From a virus, in IMG/VR virus record IMGVR_UViG_3300025121_000062, positions 1 to 56,730 of that record: 56,730 nt of DNA. One strand, written 5' to 3'. Positions 1 to 8,246 of this stretch are shown here, piece by piece. Position numbers and translations under genes: made by a program. Each line of letters begins with the position of its first letter. Position 1 is the first letter of the stretch. The notes under the pieces are model-generated. The model did no database searches. It saw only the letters and a program-made list of their open reading frames with translations, and was not told the origin of the DNA.

Positions 1-216
1 GGGAACTACTCGAAGGCAGCCAGCAGTGGGGACTCCTCGACGGCAGCCAGCAGTGGGGACTACTCGGCGGCAGCCAGCAGTGGGGACTACTCGAAGGCAG
101 CCAGCAGTGGGAACTACTCGAAGGCAGCCAGCAGTGGGGACTCCTCGACGGCAGCCAGCAGTGGGGACTACTCGGCGGCAGCCAGCAGTGGGGACTCCTC
201 GAAGGCAGAAGCGTCT
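1..216. repeat. Tandem repeat: 27-bp units in a 108-bp higher-order repeat
   Basis: The 27-bp unit (core ggcagccagcagtgggga) occurs eight times in frame. Units 1-4 (1-108) and 5-8 (109-216) form two copies of a 108-bp block that are nearly identical up to the end of the last unit, pointing to recent duplication. There are no unique spacers, so this is a coding minisatellite and not a CRISPR array. Confidence 0.9.
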
Positions 217-408
217 GGTGAGCAGGCCATAGCGATGGTCGCCGGACTGAATGGCAGAGCGCGCGCTGGCATGGGCGGGGCGTTCGCGCTGGCATGGCTT
301 GACGACAAGCAGGTCCGTATTACTGTCGGCGTCGTCGGGGAAGGCGGAATCAAGCCTGACGTTTGGTATTCCGTTATCGGCGGTAAACTCGAAGAGGCAG
401 CATTGTGA
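1..408 (+). CDS. Repeat-containing phage protein, C-terminal part (5' truncated by window edge)
   Basis: Frame 1 is open from base 1 to the TGA at 406-408, so this is the last 135 residues of a longer protein. The first 72 residues are eight tandem 9-residue units of the type AASSGDYS-x, where x is K, T or A; the remainder is a short globular tail with the segment GGIKPDVWYSVIGG. I recall phage and bacterial hypothetical proteins with the same unit and a similar tail, but no established function; the nonapeptide period would suit a beta-roll or beta-solenoid (inference). The stop overlaps the GTG start of the next gene (GTGA), so it belongs to the left-arm operon. The competing frame through the repeat, which reads arginine- and glutamine-rich, stops before the tail and is a shadow. 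Confidence 0.75.
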   Translation, partial: GNYSKAASSGDSSTAASSGDYSAAASSGDYSKAASSGNYSKAASSGDSSTAASSGDYSAAASSGDSSKAEASGEQAIAMVAGLNGRARAGMGGAFALAWLDDKQVRITVGVVGEGGIKPDVWYSVIGGKLEEAAL

Positions 409-812
409 TTCCCCTCTCCACCGCCATACTGCGTGGGGTTGAGCGGTCATCCGACTGGACCAAGGGGGAGTTCACGTCCGACATCCTCGGCGCTGCGCTA
501 CTCGGTGCGGTACCTGCTGGTGCTGTGCCTGACTTCCTGCTGCGCGTCAATGGCATGACGCATCCACAGCGCTGCAAATTCACGCTCCACGAACTTCACC
601 GCGCCTGGCCGCACATCGGTCAGTCCGTGCGCTACTGGCCGAAGCTCGCCGAGGAACTGGAACGCGACCGCCTCATCCCGCGAATCAAGCCGCTGCAGGA
701 TAAGTACCAGGCTGCGATCCACGTCAGCCTGTGGAAAGTGATTACCGACATGCACGACGCCGGCGAGTCGCGGGCGGCCACTGCTGAATTCCTGGGGAGG
801 CACGGGCTGTGA
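405..812 (+). CDS. Hypothetical protein, 135 aa
   Basis: Starts at GTG 405 inside the stop of the preceding gene and ends inside the start of the next one, so it is translationally coupled on both sides; that packing is the main support for it. The N-terminal part has a small-residue hydrophobic stretch around residues 26-47 (GAALLGAVPAGAVP) that could be a membrane-associated helix. The rest is polar and mostly helical in character. I do not recognise the family and assign no function. Confidence 0.7.
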   Translation: MIPLSTAILRGVERSSDWTKGEFTSDILGAALLGAVPAGAVPDFLLRVNGMTHPQRCKFTLHELHRAWPHIGQSVRYWPKLAEELERDRLIPRIKPLQDKYQAAIHVSLWKVITDMHDAGESRAATAEFLGRHGL

Positions 813-1165
813 GTTTCGTCTACCTCGCGTCACCCTACACCAACCCCGACGACCCGGCCGATCGGCTGTACTGCGAGCTTCGGTTCGCCGAGGCATGCCA
901 CGCAGCCGCACGGCTGATGGAAGGTGACCGGGCCGTGTTCTGCCCCATCGCCCACTCGCACCTCGTCGCTGCCTACCTGAACCCTGACTTGCGTTGTAGC
1001 CACCAGTTCTGGCTGGCGCAGGACTTCGCGATGCTGGCCAAGGCCGAGCGGCTGATCGTGCTCAAGCTGTATCAGTGGGAGCGTAGTTACGGCATCCAGC
1101 AAGAGATTCAGTTCGCCACGAAGCACGGCATACCGGTCCATTACTTCGACCCGGCGGAACTGTGA
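809..1165 (+). CDS. DUF1937-like protein (nucleoside deoxyribosyltransferase-like fold)
   Basis: 118 residues beginning with VYLASPYTNP and containing FCPIAHSH and an ending of the type HGIPVHYFDP. This pattern is typical of DUF1937 proteins, which are related to the nucleoside 2-deoxyribosyltransferase and DUF4406 families. By family knowledge such proteins may handle nucleosides or nucleotides, but the reaction of DUF1937 is not settled. The gene lies just upstream of the DNA polymerase and dNMP kinase, which is consistent with nucleotide metabolism. GTG start in a GTGA overlap with the preceding gene. Confidence 0.75.
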   Translation: MSFVYLASPYTNPDDPADRLYCELRFAEACHAAARLMEGDRAVFCPIAHSHLVAAYLNPDLRCSHQFWLAQDFAMLAKAERLIVLKLYQWERSYGIQQEIQFATKHGIPVHYFDPAEL

Positions 1166-1515
1166 CCCTCCCCCTCACCCCTCACATGCTGGCAGGCTGC
1201 TACGAGTTCCTGCGCACGACGCCGCCCTTCCGGGGGTGGCACCTGCCACATGCCGATCAGGTCGAGTTCGCCGTCACCAAGCATCAGATGCACATGGGCG
1301 CCCACTGCCACAAGCCGCCGCACCTGATCGATGTGTCGGCGTCGCTGGTGGGGCACACTAGCACCCTAGTCTGGATCGTGGGGCACGAGATGATCCACGT
1401 ACACCAGACGGTCGCAGGGTTGAACACCCCGAACGCTGTGCACAATACTGACTTCCGGCGCAAGGCCGCGACTGCCTGCCGGTATCACGGCTGGGATCCG
1501 AGGATTTTCATCTGA
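1162..1515 (+). CDS. SprT-like putative zinc metalloprotein
   Basis: 117 residues with a central HEMIH (HExxH) motif in the segment VGHEMIHVHQ, followed by HNTDFRRK, a spacing like that of SprT-like metallopeptidases whose second helix carries the further ligand. In cells SprT/Spartan proteins cleave DNA-protein crosslinks; for phage versions the role is not established. It lies directly before the DNA polymerase (TGATG overlap), which fits a role near replication (inference). The single domain is shorter than cellular SprT and no separate zinc ribbon is visible. Confidence 0.7.
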   Translation: MTLPLTPHMLAGCYEFLRTTPPFRGWHLPHADQVEFAVTKHQMHMGAHCHKPPHLIDVSASLVGHTSTLVWIVGHEMIHVHQTVAGLNTPNAVHNTDFRRKAATACRYHGWDPRIFI

Positions 1516-3608
1516 TGGACACCCTCGTCCTGGATTGGGAAACATTTTTTTCATCCGAGTTCACCCTCTCGAAACTCACGACCGAAGCGTATGTCCGCGA
1601 CCCACGCTTCGAGGAGATACTGCTCGGCGTCAAGGTGAACAGCAGCCCGGCGTTCTGGATCATGCCAGAGCGGGCGAGGTACTTCCTCACTGAAGAGATC
1701 GACTGGGCGAGCACGGCGCTGATCTGCCACCACAGCCACTTCGACGGCCTCATACTCTCGCACCACCATGGCATCAAGCCTGCCATGCACATCGACACCC
1801 TGAGCATGGCGCGAATCCTCGACGGCCCGAAAGCCGGAAACTCACTTCATGATCTCTGCCTGCGCCACGGCGTTGGGACGAAGGGCGACTATGTGACGTT
1901 CGCCAAGGGCAAGCATGCGGCAGACTTCACCGGTGCCGAGCGAGCGGAGTATGGGCAGTATTGCATCAATGACTGCGAGCGCACCTACGACCTGGCGCAG
2001 ATATTCATGGAACAGATGCCAGCGGAGGAACTGCAAGTCATCGACACCGTGATCCGCATGTTCACCGAGCCGGTATTCATGGGCGATGCCGAGAAGCTAA
2101 AAGGCGCGGTCGCGACGGAGCGCCAGCGCAAGATCGACGTGTTGCGACGCATCGGGCTGCTATGCCCGACGTGCGGCGGGCGCGGGGTCGATCAGCAGGA
2201 CGTATTCGCTGCGACTGAACAACTGCATCGCGGGGTCGGGCTCCCCGAGCCAATTCCGCCATGTAAGAAGTGCGCTGGCACTGGCGTTGACAAAAAGACG
2301 ATCGGGTCCAACGAGAAACTCGCCAACATGTTCCGCGAGTGCGGCATCGAGCCGCCGACCAAGACCAGCAACACGACCGGCGAGCAGATTTACGCCTTCG
2401 CCAAGACCGATCCCGGTATGCAGGAACTGCTGGAGGATGAGTACGAAGACGTGCGCTTCCTCGCTGAGGCGCGTATCGCCGTGAAGAGCACCATCGTCGA
2501 GACGCGGGCCGAACGGTACCAGCACTGCGCCGAGCGCGGCAGTATGCCGGTCTATGTGTCCTATGGTGCCGCGCACACCTTCCGCATGGGCGGAGGGGAC
2601 TCGATGAACTGGCTTAACATATCCTCGAAGCACAACGAGAATCGGCCTGAGTTATCCGTGATCGCGGCATCCATCCACGCGCCGCCGGGGCACAAGATTG
2701 TCAGCGCCGACTCAGGCCAGGGCGAGGCGCGTATCAACGCATGGCTGTCCGGCCAGCAGGATCTGGTCGAGGCGTTCCAACAGGGCCGTGATGTGTACAG
2801 CGAGCACGCCTCGACTATCTACGGTCGCCCTGTCGATCGGAAGCGCGTCAAGGCGGATCACATCCCCGGCCAGCTCGGGAAGGTGTCCATCCTCGGCATG
2901 GGCTTCGGGATGGGGTGGGCCAAGGCCAGTGCTGAATTGTTGAAGGGCATGCTCGGTGCGCCACCTATTCAATTCACCATGGCGGACATGGAAACGCTAC
3001 AAGTCGACCCGAGTCGGTTTTTCAACAATCCCGGCAAGGTCAAGCAGGTTGCCGAGATGCCCAGCCGCTTAGGGCTCAACGATATGCTGATCCACTGCGC
3101 CGTGACCAACGCGCTGATCGATCGCTACCGCGCCAAGTACGCCCGCATCGTCGCCTACTGGGGGGTGATGGAGGAAGTCATCGGCGCTATGATCGAAGGC
3201 CGTGAGATGGTGTTCGGCGCGCACGGCGTCATGCGCACAGCGAAGGATAAAATCTGGATGCCGAACGGGTTGGCTATGCGATATGATGGCATCTCTCGCG
3301 ACGAGCACGGACAGGCCAGTTACTTCAACGGGCGCAACCGGACTAAAATCTACGGCGCGCTACTCGTCGAGAACACAGTCCAGTCGATCCACTACTGCAT
3401 CGTCAGCCGGCAGATGCTGGAGATAGGGAACTTATTGAAGGTCGCGCTGTCAACGTATGACGACGTGGTGACTGCGGTTCCAGAAGCCGCAGCCGACGAC
3501 GCGCTGGCGTTCATGGTTCAGGAAATGAGCAAGACCCCCGCCTGGGCGACCGGGTTGCCGCTGATCGGCGAGGGTAAGATCGGGGATACTTTGAAAGGAG
3601 CATCATAA
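1515..3608 (+). CDS. DNA polymerase, family A, with 3'-5' proofreading exonuclease
   Basis: 697 residues. The DEDD exonuclease motifs are visible: LDWETF near residue 6, HHSHFDG near residue 76, and YCINDCERTYD near residue 150. Polymerase motif A is the DSGQGEAR segment near residue 397, motif B the helix around KVSILGMGFGMGW near residue 456, and motif C is YDD near residue 649. All catalytic acids appear present, so this should be an active replicative polymerase. Between the exonuclease and polymerase halves, at residues 216-257, lie two DnaJ-like zinc knuckles (CPTCGGRG and CKKCAGTG), an unusual insertion. It starts at ATG 1515 overlapping the previous stop and is followed by the dNMP kinase through a TAATG junction. 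Confidence 0.93.
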   Translation: MDTLVLDWETFFSSEFTLSKLTTEAYVRDPRFEEILLGVKVNSSPAFWIMPERARYFLTEEIDWASTALICHHSHFDGLILSHHHGIKPAMHIDTLSMARILDGPKAGNSLHDLCLRHGVGTKGDYVTFAKGKHAADFTGAERAEYGQYCINDCERTYDLAQIFMEQMPAEELQVIDTVIRMFTEPVFMGDAEKLKGAVATERQRKIDVLRRIGLLCPTCGGRGVDQQDVFAATEQLHRGVGLPEPIPPCKKCAGTGVDKKTIGSNEKLANMFRECGIEPPTKTSNTTGEQIYAFAKTDPGMQELLEDEYEDVRFLAEARIAVKSTIVETRAERYQHCAERGSMPVYVSYGAAHTFRMGGGDSMNWLNISSKHNENRPELSVIAASIHAPPGHKIVSADSGQGEARINAWLSGQQDLVEAFQQGRDVYSEHASTIYGRPVDRKRVKADHIPGQLGKVSILGMGFGMGWAKASAELLKGMLGAPPIQFTMADMETLQVDPSRFFNNPGKVKQVAEMPSRLGLNDMLIHCAVTNALIDRYRAKYARIVAYWGVMEEVIGAMIEGREMVFGAHGVMRTAKDKIWMPNGLAMRYDGISRDEHGQASYFNGRNRTKIYGALLVENTVQSIHYCIVSRQMLEIGNLLKVALSTYDDVVTAVPEAAADDALAFMVQEMSKTPAWATGLPLIGEGKIGDTLKGAS

Positions 3609-4372
3609 TGTTGATTATTGGCCTAGCCGGCGGCGCCGGAACGGGAAAAGATTCCATCGCCGACTACCTTGTCCAGCGATACGGGTTCGTCAAGTTCTCA
3701 TTCAGCGACGCCCTCTACCGCGAAGTGGCGGAGGCGTTCAGCCTGGAGAACGAAGACCTGCTGCGCGACCGGGCGACGAAGGAGGTGGTGACCCAACTGC
3801 TGGCATTGGAGAGGTGCAAGGACTTCGACTTCGCCGAATGCACGAGCCCTGTCTTGCGCTACCCTCGCTACGCGCAGCACTCCCCCCGCCAGATTCTCCA
3901 ATGGTGGGGCACCGAGTACCGACGCGCCCAAGACCCCGACTACTGGCTCAAGAAGGCTGAGGAGTGGCTGGAGGCCGTGGTTATGGCCGCGCCGTACCCC
4001 GAACTCCGACCTCAGTTGTTTGTGAATACCAGCGTCCGGTTCGAGAATGAGCGAGACTGGATCAAAGACCCGAACGGTAGCATCTGGCACCTGCGCCGCG
4101 CAGCTGCCACGCCGGTTCGCGCCCACGCCTCAGAGAACGAACTGCCAGTGCTCGACGACGAGCGGGAAATCTACAACAACCACACCCTCGATTACCTGCA
4201 CAAGGGCGTCGATCAACTGCTGTCGAGCAGCGCACAGTACGTGCGGCTGGAACCGCCGGCGCCGATGGTCGAGCCTATGGTATACGATGGGTTCCAGAAC
4301 ATCGATCCGAACTCCACAGGCGCGAAGAATATGCTGAACTTACTCGGGTATGGGTCCGAAGGGGGAAACTGA
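3608..4372 (+). CDS. Deoxynucleoside monophosphate kinase-like protein
   Basis: 254 residues with an N-terminal P-loop GGAGTGKDS at residues 8-16, followed by a pattern (VKFSFSDALYREV) like that of phage T4 gp1-type dNMP kinases, and RQILQWWGTEYRR, which resembles the nucleotide-binding part of that family. It would phosphorylate dNMPs to dNDPs for phage DNA synthesis. Directly downstream of the polymerase, with ribosome binding site AAGGAG before the TAATG junction. The C-terminal 30 or so residues are Pro-rich and poorly conserved in appearance. Confidence 0.8.
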   Translation: MLIIGLAGGAGTGKDSIADYLVQRYGFVKFSFSDALYREVAEAFSLENEDLLRDRATKEVVTQLLALERCKDFDFAECTSPVLRYPRYAQHSPRQILQWWGTEYRRAQDPDYWLKKAEEWLEAVVMAAPYPELRPQLFVNTSVRFENERDWIKDPNGSIWHLRRAAATPVRAHASENELPVLDDEREIYNNHTLDYLHKGVDQLLSSSAQYVRLEPPAPMVEPMVYDGFQNIDPNSTGAKNMLNLLGYGSEGGN

Positions 4373-5598
4373 TGGCCACGCCCCCACTTTCCGACACCCT
4401 CGTACAAGAAGCCATCAACGCCCTTGCCGCCCGTGGTGGGAACACTGTCCACGCCGCCGCCATGCTTGGGATAGGGCGCGGCGCACTACAGGGCCGCATC
4501 AGGGTGGGAAAAGAGCGCGGCATGACCCCCAGCGCCGGAACGCCCGACGCCGACGATGTCCAGGGCCTGAAGTCCAAGGTCAAGCGGCTCGAAGCCGCGC
4601 TCAAGTCGCACGAGAACCAGTCCGAGCAGGGCTGCCAGATCAAGGCCGTCATCGGTGCCATGGGCAGGCAGGTCGAGGAACTGGACCCACCCCCCTGGAC
4701 AGTGACGCCGCAGAAGAAGGCCACCTCCCCCGGCGTGCCGACGCTGTTCCTGTCGGACCTGCACTGGGGCGAGACTGTGTTCCCATCGCAGATCAACAAC
4801 GTCAACGAGTACAACGTCAAGATCGCCCACAAGCGCATGGACACCTGCGTCAGCTCAGCCATTCACCTGCTCAAGATCATCTCACCCGGCATGGACTACC
4901 CTGGCATCGCGATCCCGCTCGGCGGCGACATGATCAGCGGCAACATCCACGACGAGCTGACCGCCACGAATGAGATCAATTCGATGCCTGCGGTGCTCGA
5001 CCTGTACGGTGTCCTGGTCGGCGTGATCAGCGCGATGGCGGATCAGTTCAAGCATGTGTTCCTACCGTGCGTCAGCGGCAACCACGGCCGCGACACCAAG
5101 AAGATATGGAACAAGGACCGACACCATACCTCGTTCGATTGGCTGCTCTACCGCTTCTTGGCGAAGCACTTCGATGGCGACAAGCGCGTCACGTTCTTCA
5201 TTCCCGACAGCTCGGACGCCTACTACAAGGTCTACAACCATGCCTACCTACTCACCCACGGCGATCAGTTCCGCGGTGGCGATGGCTTGATTGGCTGCCT
5301 CGGGCCTATCATCCGCGGGGACCACAAGAAGCGAAGCCGCAACGCGCAGATCGACATGGAGTATGACACCATGCTGCTCGGCCACTTCCACCAGTATCTG
5401 CACCACGGTCGAGTGATCGTGAATGGCAGCCTGAAGGGCTACGACGAGTACGCCTACTCGGGCAATTTCGGTTTCGAGCAGCCCCAGCAGGCGCTGTGGA
5501 TTACCCACCCGTGCCACGGTCAGACGTTCCGCATGCCGGTGTTCGTCGGGAATCAGCAGGCCGGGGCGAAGACTGAATGGGTCAGCGTGCCGAAATGA
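4372..5598 (+). CDS. HTH domain plus calcineurin-like metallophosphoesterase
   Basis: 408 residues. Residues 1-45 resemble a Fis-type helix-turn-helix (AARGGNTVHAAAMLGIGRG), residues 65-85 a short coiled coil, and the remainder a metallophosphoesterase with SDLHWGE, GGDMISG, GNHGRD, THGDQF and GHFHQ motifs in the family order, so the metal ligands look intact. Such phage proteins combine DNA binding with a phosphodiesterase; the substrate is unknown. ATGA overlaps link it to the kinase gene upstream and to a 38-residue ORF downstream. Confidence 0.85.
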   Translation: MATPPLSDTLVQEAINALAARGGNTVHAAAMLGIGRGALQGRIRVGKERGMTPSAGTPDADDVQGLKSKVKRLEAALKSHENQSEQGCQIKAVIGAMGRQVEELDPPPWTVTPQKKATSPGVPTLFLSDLHWGETVFPSQINNVNEYNVKIAHKRMDTCVSSAIHLLKIISPGMDYPGIAIPLGGDMISGNIHDELTATNEINSMPAVLDLYGVLVGVISAMADQFKHVFLPCVSGNHGRDTKKIWNKDRHHTSFDWLLYRFLAKHFDGDKRVTFFIPDSSDAYYKVYNHAYLLTHGDQFRGGDGLIGCLGPIIRGDHKKRSRNAQIDMEYDTMLLGHFHQYLHHGRVIVNGSLKGYDEYAYSGNFGFEQPQQALWITHPCHGQTFRMPVFVGNQQAGAKTEWVSVPK

Positions 5599-5711
5599 AC
5601 GGCTACTTTCTTTCGCTCCAGACTGCTGTGCTCGGCGAACTGATTCGCCGTGACGATTGGACGCATTGGGTATGTGTCCTGCAAGACCTTGCCGACGAGG
5701 AAAACCAATGA
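5595..5711 (+). CDS. Small protein, 38 aa, between phosphoesterase genes
   Basis: Begins at ATG 5595 inside the upstream stop and ends with a TGA that overlaps the ATG at 5708 of the next gene. Both junctions are ATGA, and the ORF exactly fills the gap between the two larger genes, which is the main support for it. The sequence is polar to amphipathic with a WTHW motif, and no family is recognised. Confidence 0.65.
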   Translation: MNGYFLSLQTAVLGELIRRDDWTHWVCVLQDLADEENQ

Positions 5712-6736
5712 ACAAGCCCCTTGTGATTTACCATGACAACCGTGCCGATGGGTTCGGTGCCGCCTTTGCCGCATGGCTGAAGCTCGGTGACAGCGCTGAG
5801 TATCTGCCGCAGCAGTACAACAGCGCCGATTTCGCACGCCCGTTCGACATCCGTGAGAACGTCGACGGGCGCGACGTGTACATCCTCGGCTTCTCGTTCC
5901 CCCGCCTAGTGATGGATGAGTTGTTCCGTTCTGCCAAGCGCGTCGTCTGGCTGGATCACCACAAGACGGCGTTCGAGATGTGGTGCGGTGGAGTACCCGA
6001 AGGCGGGGGATATCGCGAGTTGTTCAGCCCCGCTGGTCGCTCGGGGGGTACCGCTGGTTGGCATTGCACGCACGACATCCGCCTCAACAACAACAAATCC
6101 GGCGCCATGCTCACATGGGAGCACTTCCACCCCGAAACCGAAGTACCGATGCTGATCCGCCATATCGACGACTACGACCGCTGGCAGTTCAAGATCGACG
6201 GCACTAAAGAGTTCAACAAGGCGCTGTGGAGTTACGCGCCTTGGAACTTCGGGCAGTGGAAACGTGAGTTCCTCCCGGCTGACATGGGGAAGCGGAATCT
6301 CACGTTCGCGCAGACCGCAGCATATTCTTCGCTGATAAAAGAAGGCGCCGCCATCCTCCGCGCCCACGACCAGAACGTGCAATCTGTGGTGAAGGGCGGG
6401 GCGAGGAAGTGCGAAATCGTGCAGCACATCCCATATGGCCCCCCAGGAACGGTGGACATTTACTGTGATGGCCCTGCCCCTCTGCACTCCCCCGGCCTCG
6501 CCGCCAACTGCCCGCACCATCTGGCCTCCGACGTTGGGCACGAACTCGCCACGCAGTCGGGCACCTTCGGGTTGTGCTGGTGCCTGAGCAAAGAAGGCAT
6601 GATCGCTAACTGCTCCCTGCGTTCCAACGGTGACTACGACGTAAGCGCGATCGCCAAGGCTTTCGGCGGGGGTGGTCGCAAGAACGCCGCGGGGTTTGAA
6701 GTTCCGATCGATACCCTGCTGGGGTGGCTGGTATGA
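5708..6736 (+). CDS. DHH-family phosphoesterase
   Basis: 342 residues starting at ATG 5708 (an in-frame start at 5657 would run over the small upstream ORF). It shows YHDNRADGFGAA near the N terminus, the DHH signature in VVWLDHHK near residue 80, and FGGGGRKNAAGF near the C terminus, which matches the glycine-rich DHHA1-type substrate loop. By family knowledge DHH/DHHA1 proteins hydrolyse phosphodiesters in nano-RNA, cyclic dinucleotides or single-stranded DNA (RecJ). A role in nucleotide recycling or removal of signalling nucleotides is possible; the sequence does not discriminate. It overlaps the next gene by ATGA. Confidence 0.85.
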   Translation: MNKPLVIYHDNRADGFGAAFAAWLKLGDSAEYLPQQYNSADFARPFDIRENVDGRDVYILGFSFPRLVMDELFRSAKRVVWLDHHKTAFEMWCGGVPEGGGYRELFSPAGRSGGTAGWHCTHDIRLNNNKSGAMLTWEHFHPETEVPMLIRHIDDYDRWQFKIDGTKEFNKALWSYAPWNFGQWKREFLPADMGKRNLTFAQTAAYSSLIKEGAAILRAHDQNVQSVVKGGARKCEIVQHIPYGPPGTVDIYCDGPAPLHSPGLAANCPHHLASDVGHELATQSGTFGLCWCLSKEGMIANCSLRSNGDYDVSAIAKAFGGGGRKNAAGFEVPIDTLLGWLV

Positions 6737-7434
6737 CTGATTTCATCGCATGGTCCCACTCCCGTCGCAAGACATGGATGGAGTGCCCCAAACAGTTCTA
6801 CCACGCCAACGTCGCGCCGAAGGGCAGCCCGGATCGTGTCGAGTTCATCCAGTCTGCCGCGATGATCGCCGGCAACTTGGTCGATGATGCCCTCACCCAG
6901 CGCATCGCCAAGGGCAAGCCGCTGCCCCCGCAGTACGCGCCCTATGAACCCATGGCGGCGGCGGTGCTCGCCGCACCGGGGGCCAAGTTCACCCAGCTCA
7001 AGGTCACGCTCGACCAGTCGTTCAAGCCGTGCGGCTACTTCGACTCGCAGGCGTGGTGCCGCTCGATCTATGACGTGGCTGTGATCGATGGCAGCCATGC
7101 GTTCATCGGGGACTGGAAGAACGGTATGATCTGGCCGGACAGCGACCAGCTTGCGCTGTTCGCCGCGACTGCGTTCCACCAGTTCCCCGAACTTGAAGTC
7201 ATCGACACCGCGTACATCTGGCTCAAGCATGGCCAGACCAGCGACGAGACGTACCGACGCAAAGAACTTCCTGAGATATGGGCCGGTCTACTCCCTGAAG
7301 TCGAGCAGTTGCAAGTCGCGTTCAGGACAAACCACTGGCCGGCGGCCCCAAAGCGCGGGGCCAAGTCGTGCAAGCAGTGCGGGGCGAATCAGGCTGGAAT
7401 CTGCAACAAGGCCCAAGGGCCGTATGGAGGGTGA
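6733..7434 (+). CDS. PD-(D/E)XK nuclease, RecB/Cas4-like
   Basis: 234 residues from ATG 6733, the start that overlaps the upstream stop. SHSRRKTWMECPKQFYH at the N terminus is the usual RecB-type entry motif, and FIGDWKNG near residue 120 supplies the D..K of the PD-(D/E)XK core, followed by DSDQLALFA. A Cys near residue 19 together with a C-terminal cluster CKQCGANQAGIC resembles the four-cysteine iron-sulphur arrangement of Cas4 and AddB-like nucleases. Probable role: a DNA exonuclease or resectase in phage replication or recombination. Confidence 0.8.
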   Translation: MTDFIAWSHSRRKTWMECPKQFYHANVAPKGSPDRVEFIQSAAMIAGNLVDDALTQRIAKGKPLPPQYAPYEPMAAAVLAAPGAKFTQLKVTLDQSFKPCGYFDSQAWCRSIYDVAVIDGSHAFIGDWKNGMIWPDSDQLALFAATAFHQFPELEVIDTAYIWLKHGQTSDETYRRKELPEIWAGLLPEVEQLQVAFRTNHWPAAPKRGAKSCKQCGANQAGICNKAQGPYGG

Positions 7435-7437
7435 GTA

Positions 7438-7563
7438 GTGGAACCGAAGTTCAAAGGCTGGTCGCTGCGCCTCGCCATCAACGCCCTGCTGCGAGAGAAC
7501 GCCAGGCTGCGTCGCCGCCTGATCGCCGCGATCAATCGAATCACACAACTGGAGGGGAAATGA
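7438..7563 (+). CDS. Small basic amphipathic protein, 41 aa
   Basis: GTG start at 7438 three bases after the nuclease stop, and a TGA at 7561-7563 that overlaps the ATG of the RNA ligase gene at 7560. The peptide is Leu- and Arg-rich with a heptad-like helix (RENARLRRRLI), suggesting a short coiled coil. Gene packing supports it; the function is unknown. Confidence 0.6.
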   Translation: MEPKFKGWSLRLAINALLRENARLRRRLIAAINRITQLEGK

Positions 7564-8246
7564 CTGAATTCAGATCATTCGGCAAGATCGCGCGGCTCAA
7601 CCGCGAGGTCGTCGTCACCGAGAAAATCGACGGCACAAACGCGCAGGTGTTCATCGGCGAAGATGGCGAGTTCCTCACCGGCAGCCGCACGCGCTGGATC
7701 ACGCCCGAGGATGACAACTTCGGTTTCTCGCGGTGGGCGCACGAGCACAAGGACGATCTGCTCACCCTCGGCCCCGGTCATCACTTCGGCGAGTGGTGGG
7801 GCAAGGGCATCCAGCGCAACTACGGCTTGGAAGAGCGGCGGTTCAGCCTGTTCAATGTCGGGCGGTGGGCTGACCCGAAAGAGTACAGCAATGTCGAGGC
7901 TCCGCCGGATGGGCGAGCATGGTGCCCCGCCTGCTGTCATGTCGTGCCGGTGATTCGCGTCGGGACAGTGTCTGGTATCGACTGGAATGGCATCATGTCC
8001 GGGTTGTCGCTGTTCGGTAGCTGGGTGGTCCCAGGATTCATGAACCCCGAAGGCATCGTCGCCTACCACACGGCGGGCGGGCACTACTACAAGCGCACCT
8101 GCGAGCATGACGACGTGCCGAAGGGCGCGCATGTCAAGAAGGAGCAGGCGCCGAAACCCCCGCGCGCTGGTGGCATCATGTGGACAGGCGGGCGCAGGAA
8201 AGGTGCAACGGTTGGATACGCTGGGCCGGAACGGAGGCAAGGATGA
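7560..8246 (+). CDS. RNA ligase / nucleotidyltransferase-superfamily ligase
   Basis: 228 residues from ATG 7560. The adenylation motif KIDGTN near residue 22 follows TE, as in Rnl2-like ligases (KxDGxN); further motifs resemble the superfamily: GSRTRW, GEWWGKG, then EGIVAYH and a final lysine motif in YYKR. These would form a covalent lysyl-AMP and seal 3'-OH/5'-phosphate ends. The separate OB-type C-terminal domain of DNA ligases is missing, so RNA-end joining or RNA repair is the better guess. An in-frame upstream start at 7368 would run through two other genes and is rejected. It is followed by a Nudix gene in an ATGA overlap. Confidence 0.82.
   Translation: MTEFRSFGKIARLNREVVVTEKIDGTNAQVFIGEDGEFLTGSRTRWITPEDDNFGFSRWAHEHKDDLLTLGPGHHFGEWWGKGIQRNYGLEERRFSLFNVGRWADPKEYSNVEAPPDGRAWCPACCHVVPVIRVGTVSGIDWNGIMSGLSLFGSWVVPGFMNPEGIVAYHTAGGHYYKRTCEHDDVPKGAHVKKEQAPKPPRAGGIMWTGGRRKGATVGYAGPERRQG

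Noticed and set aside
1-216. CRISPR array
   Set aside because: The repeats are directly adjacent with no unique spacers and no cas genes (the Cas4-like nuclease is a typical phage nuclease).
26-232. Arg/Gln-rich ORF through the left tandem repeat
   Set aside because: It is another frame of the same 27-bp repeat and stops at the end of it; frame 1 continues into a plausible domain and couples to the next gene.
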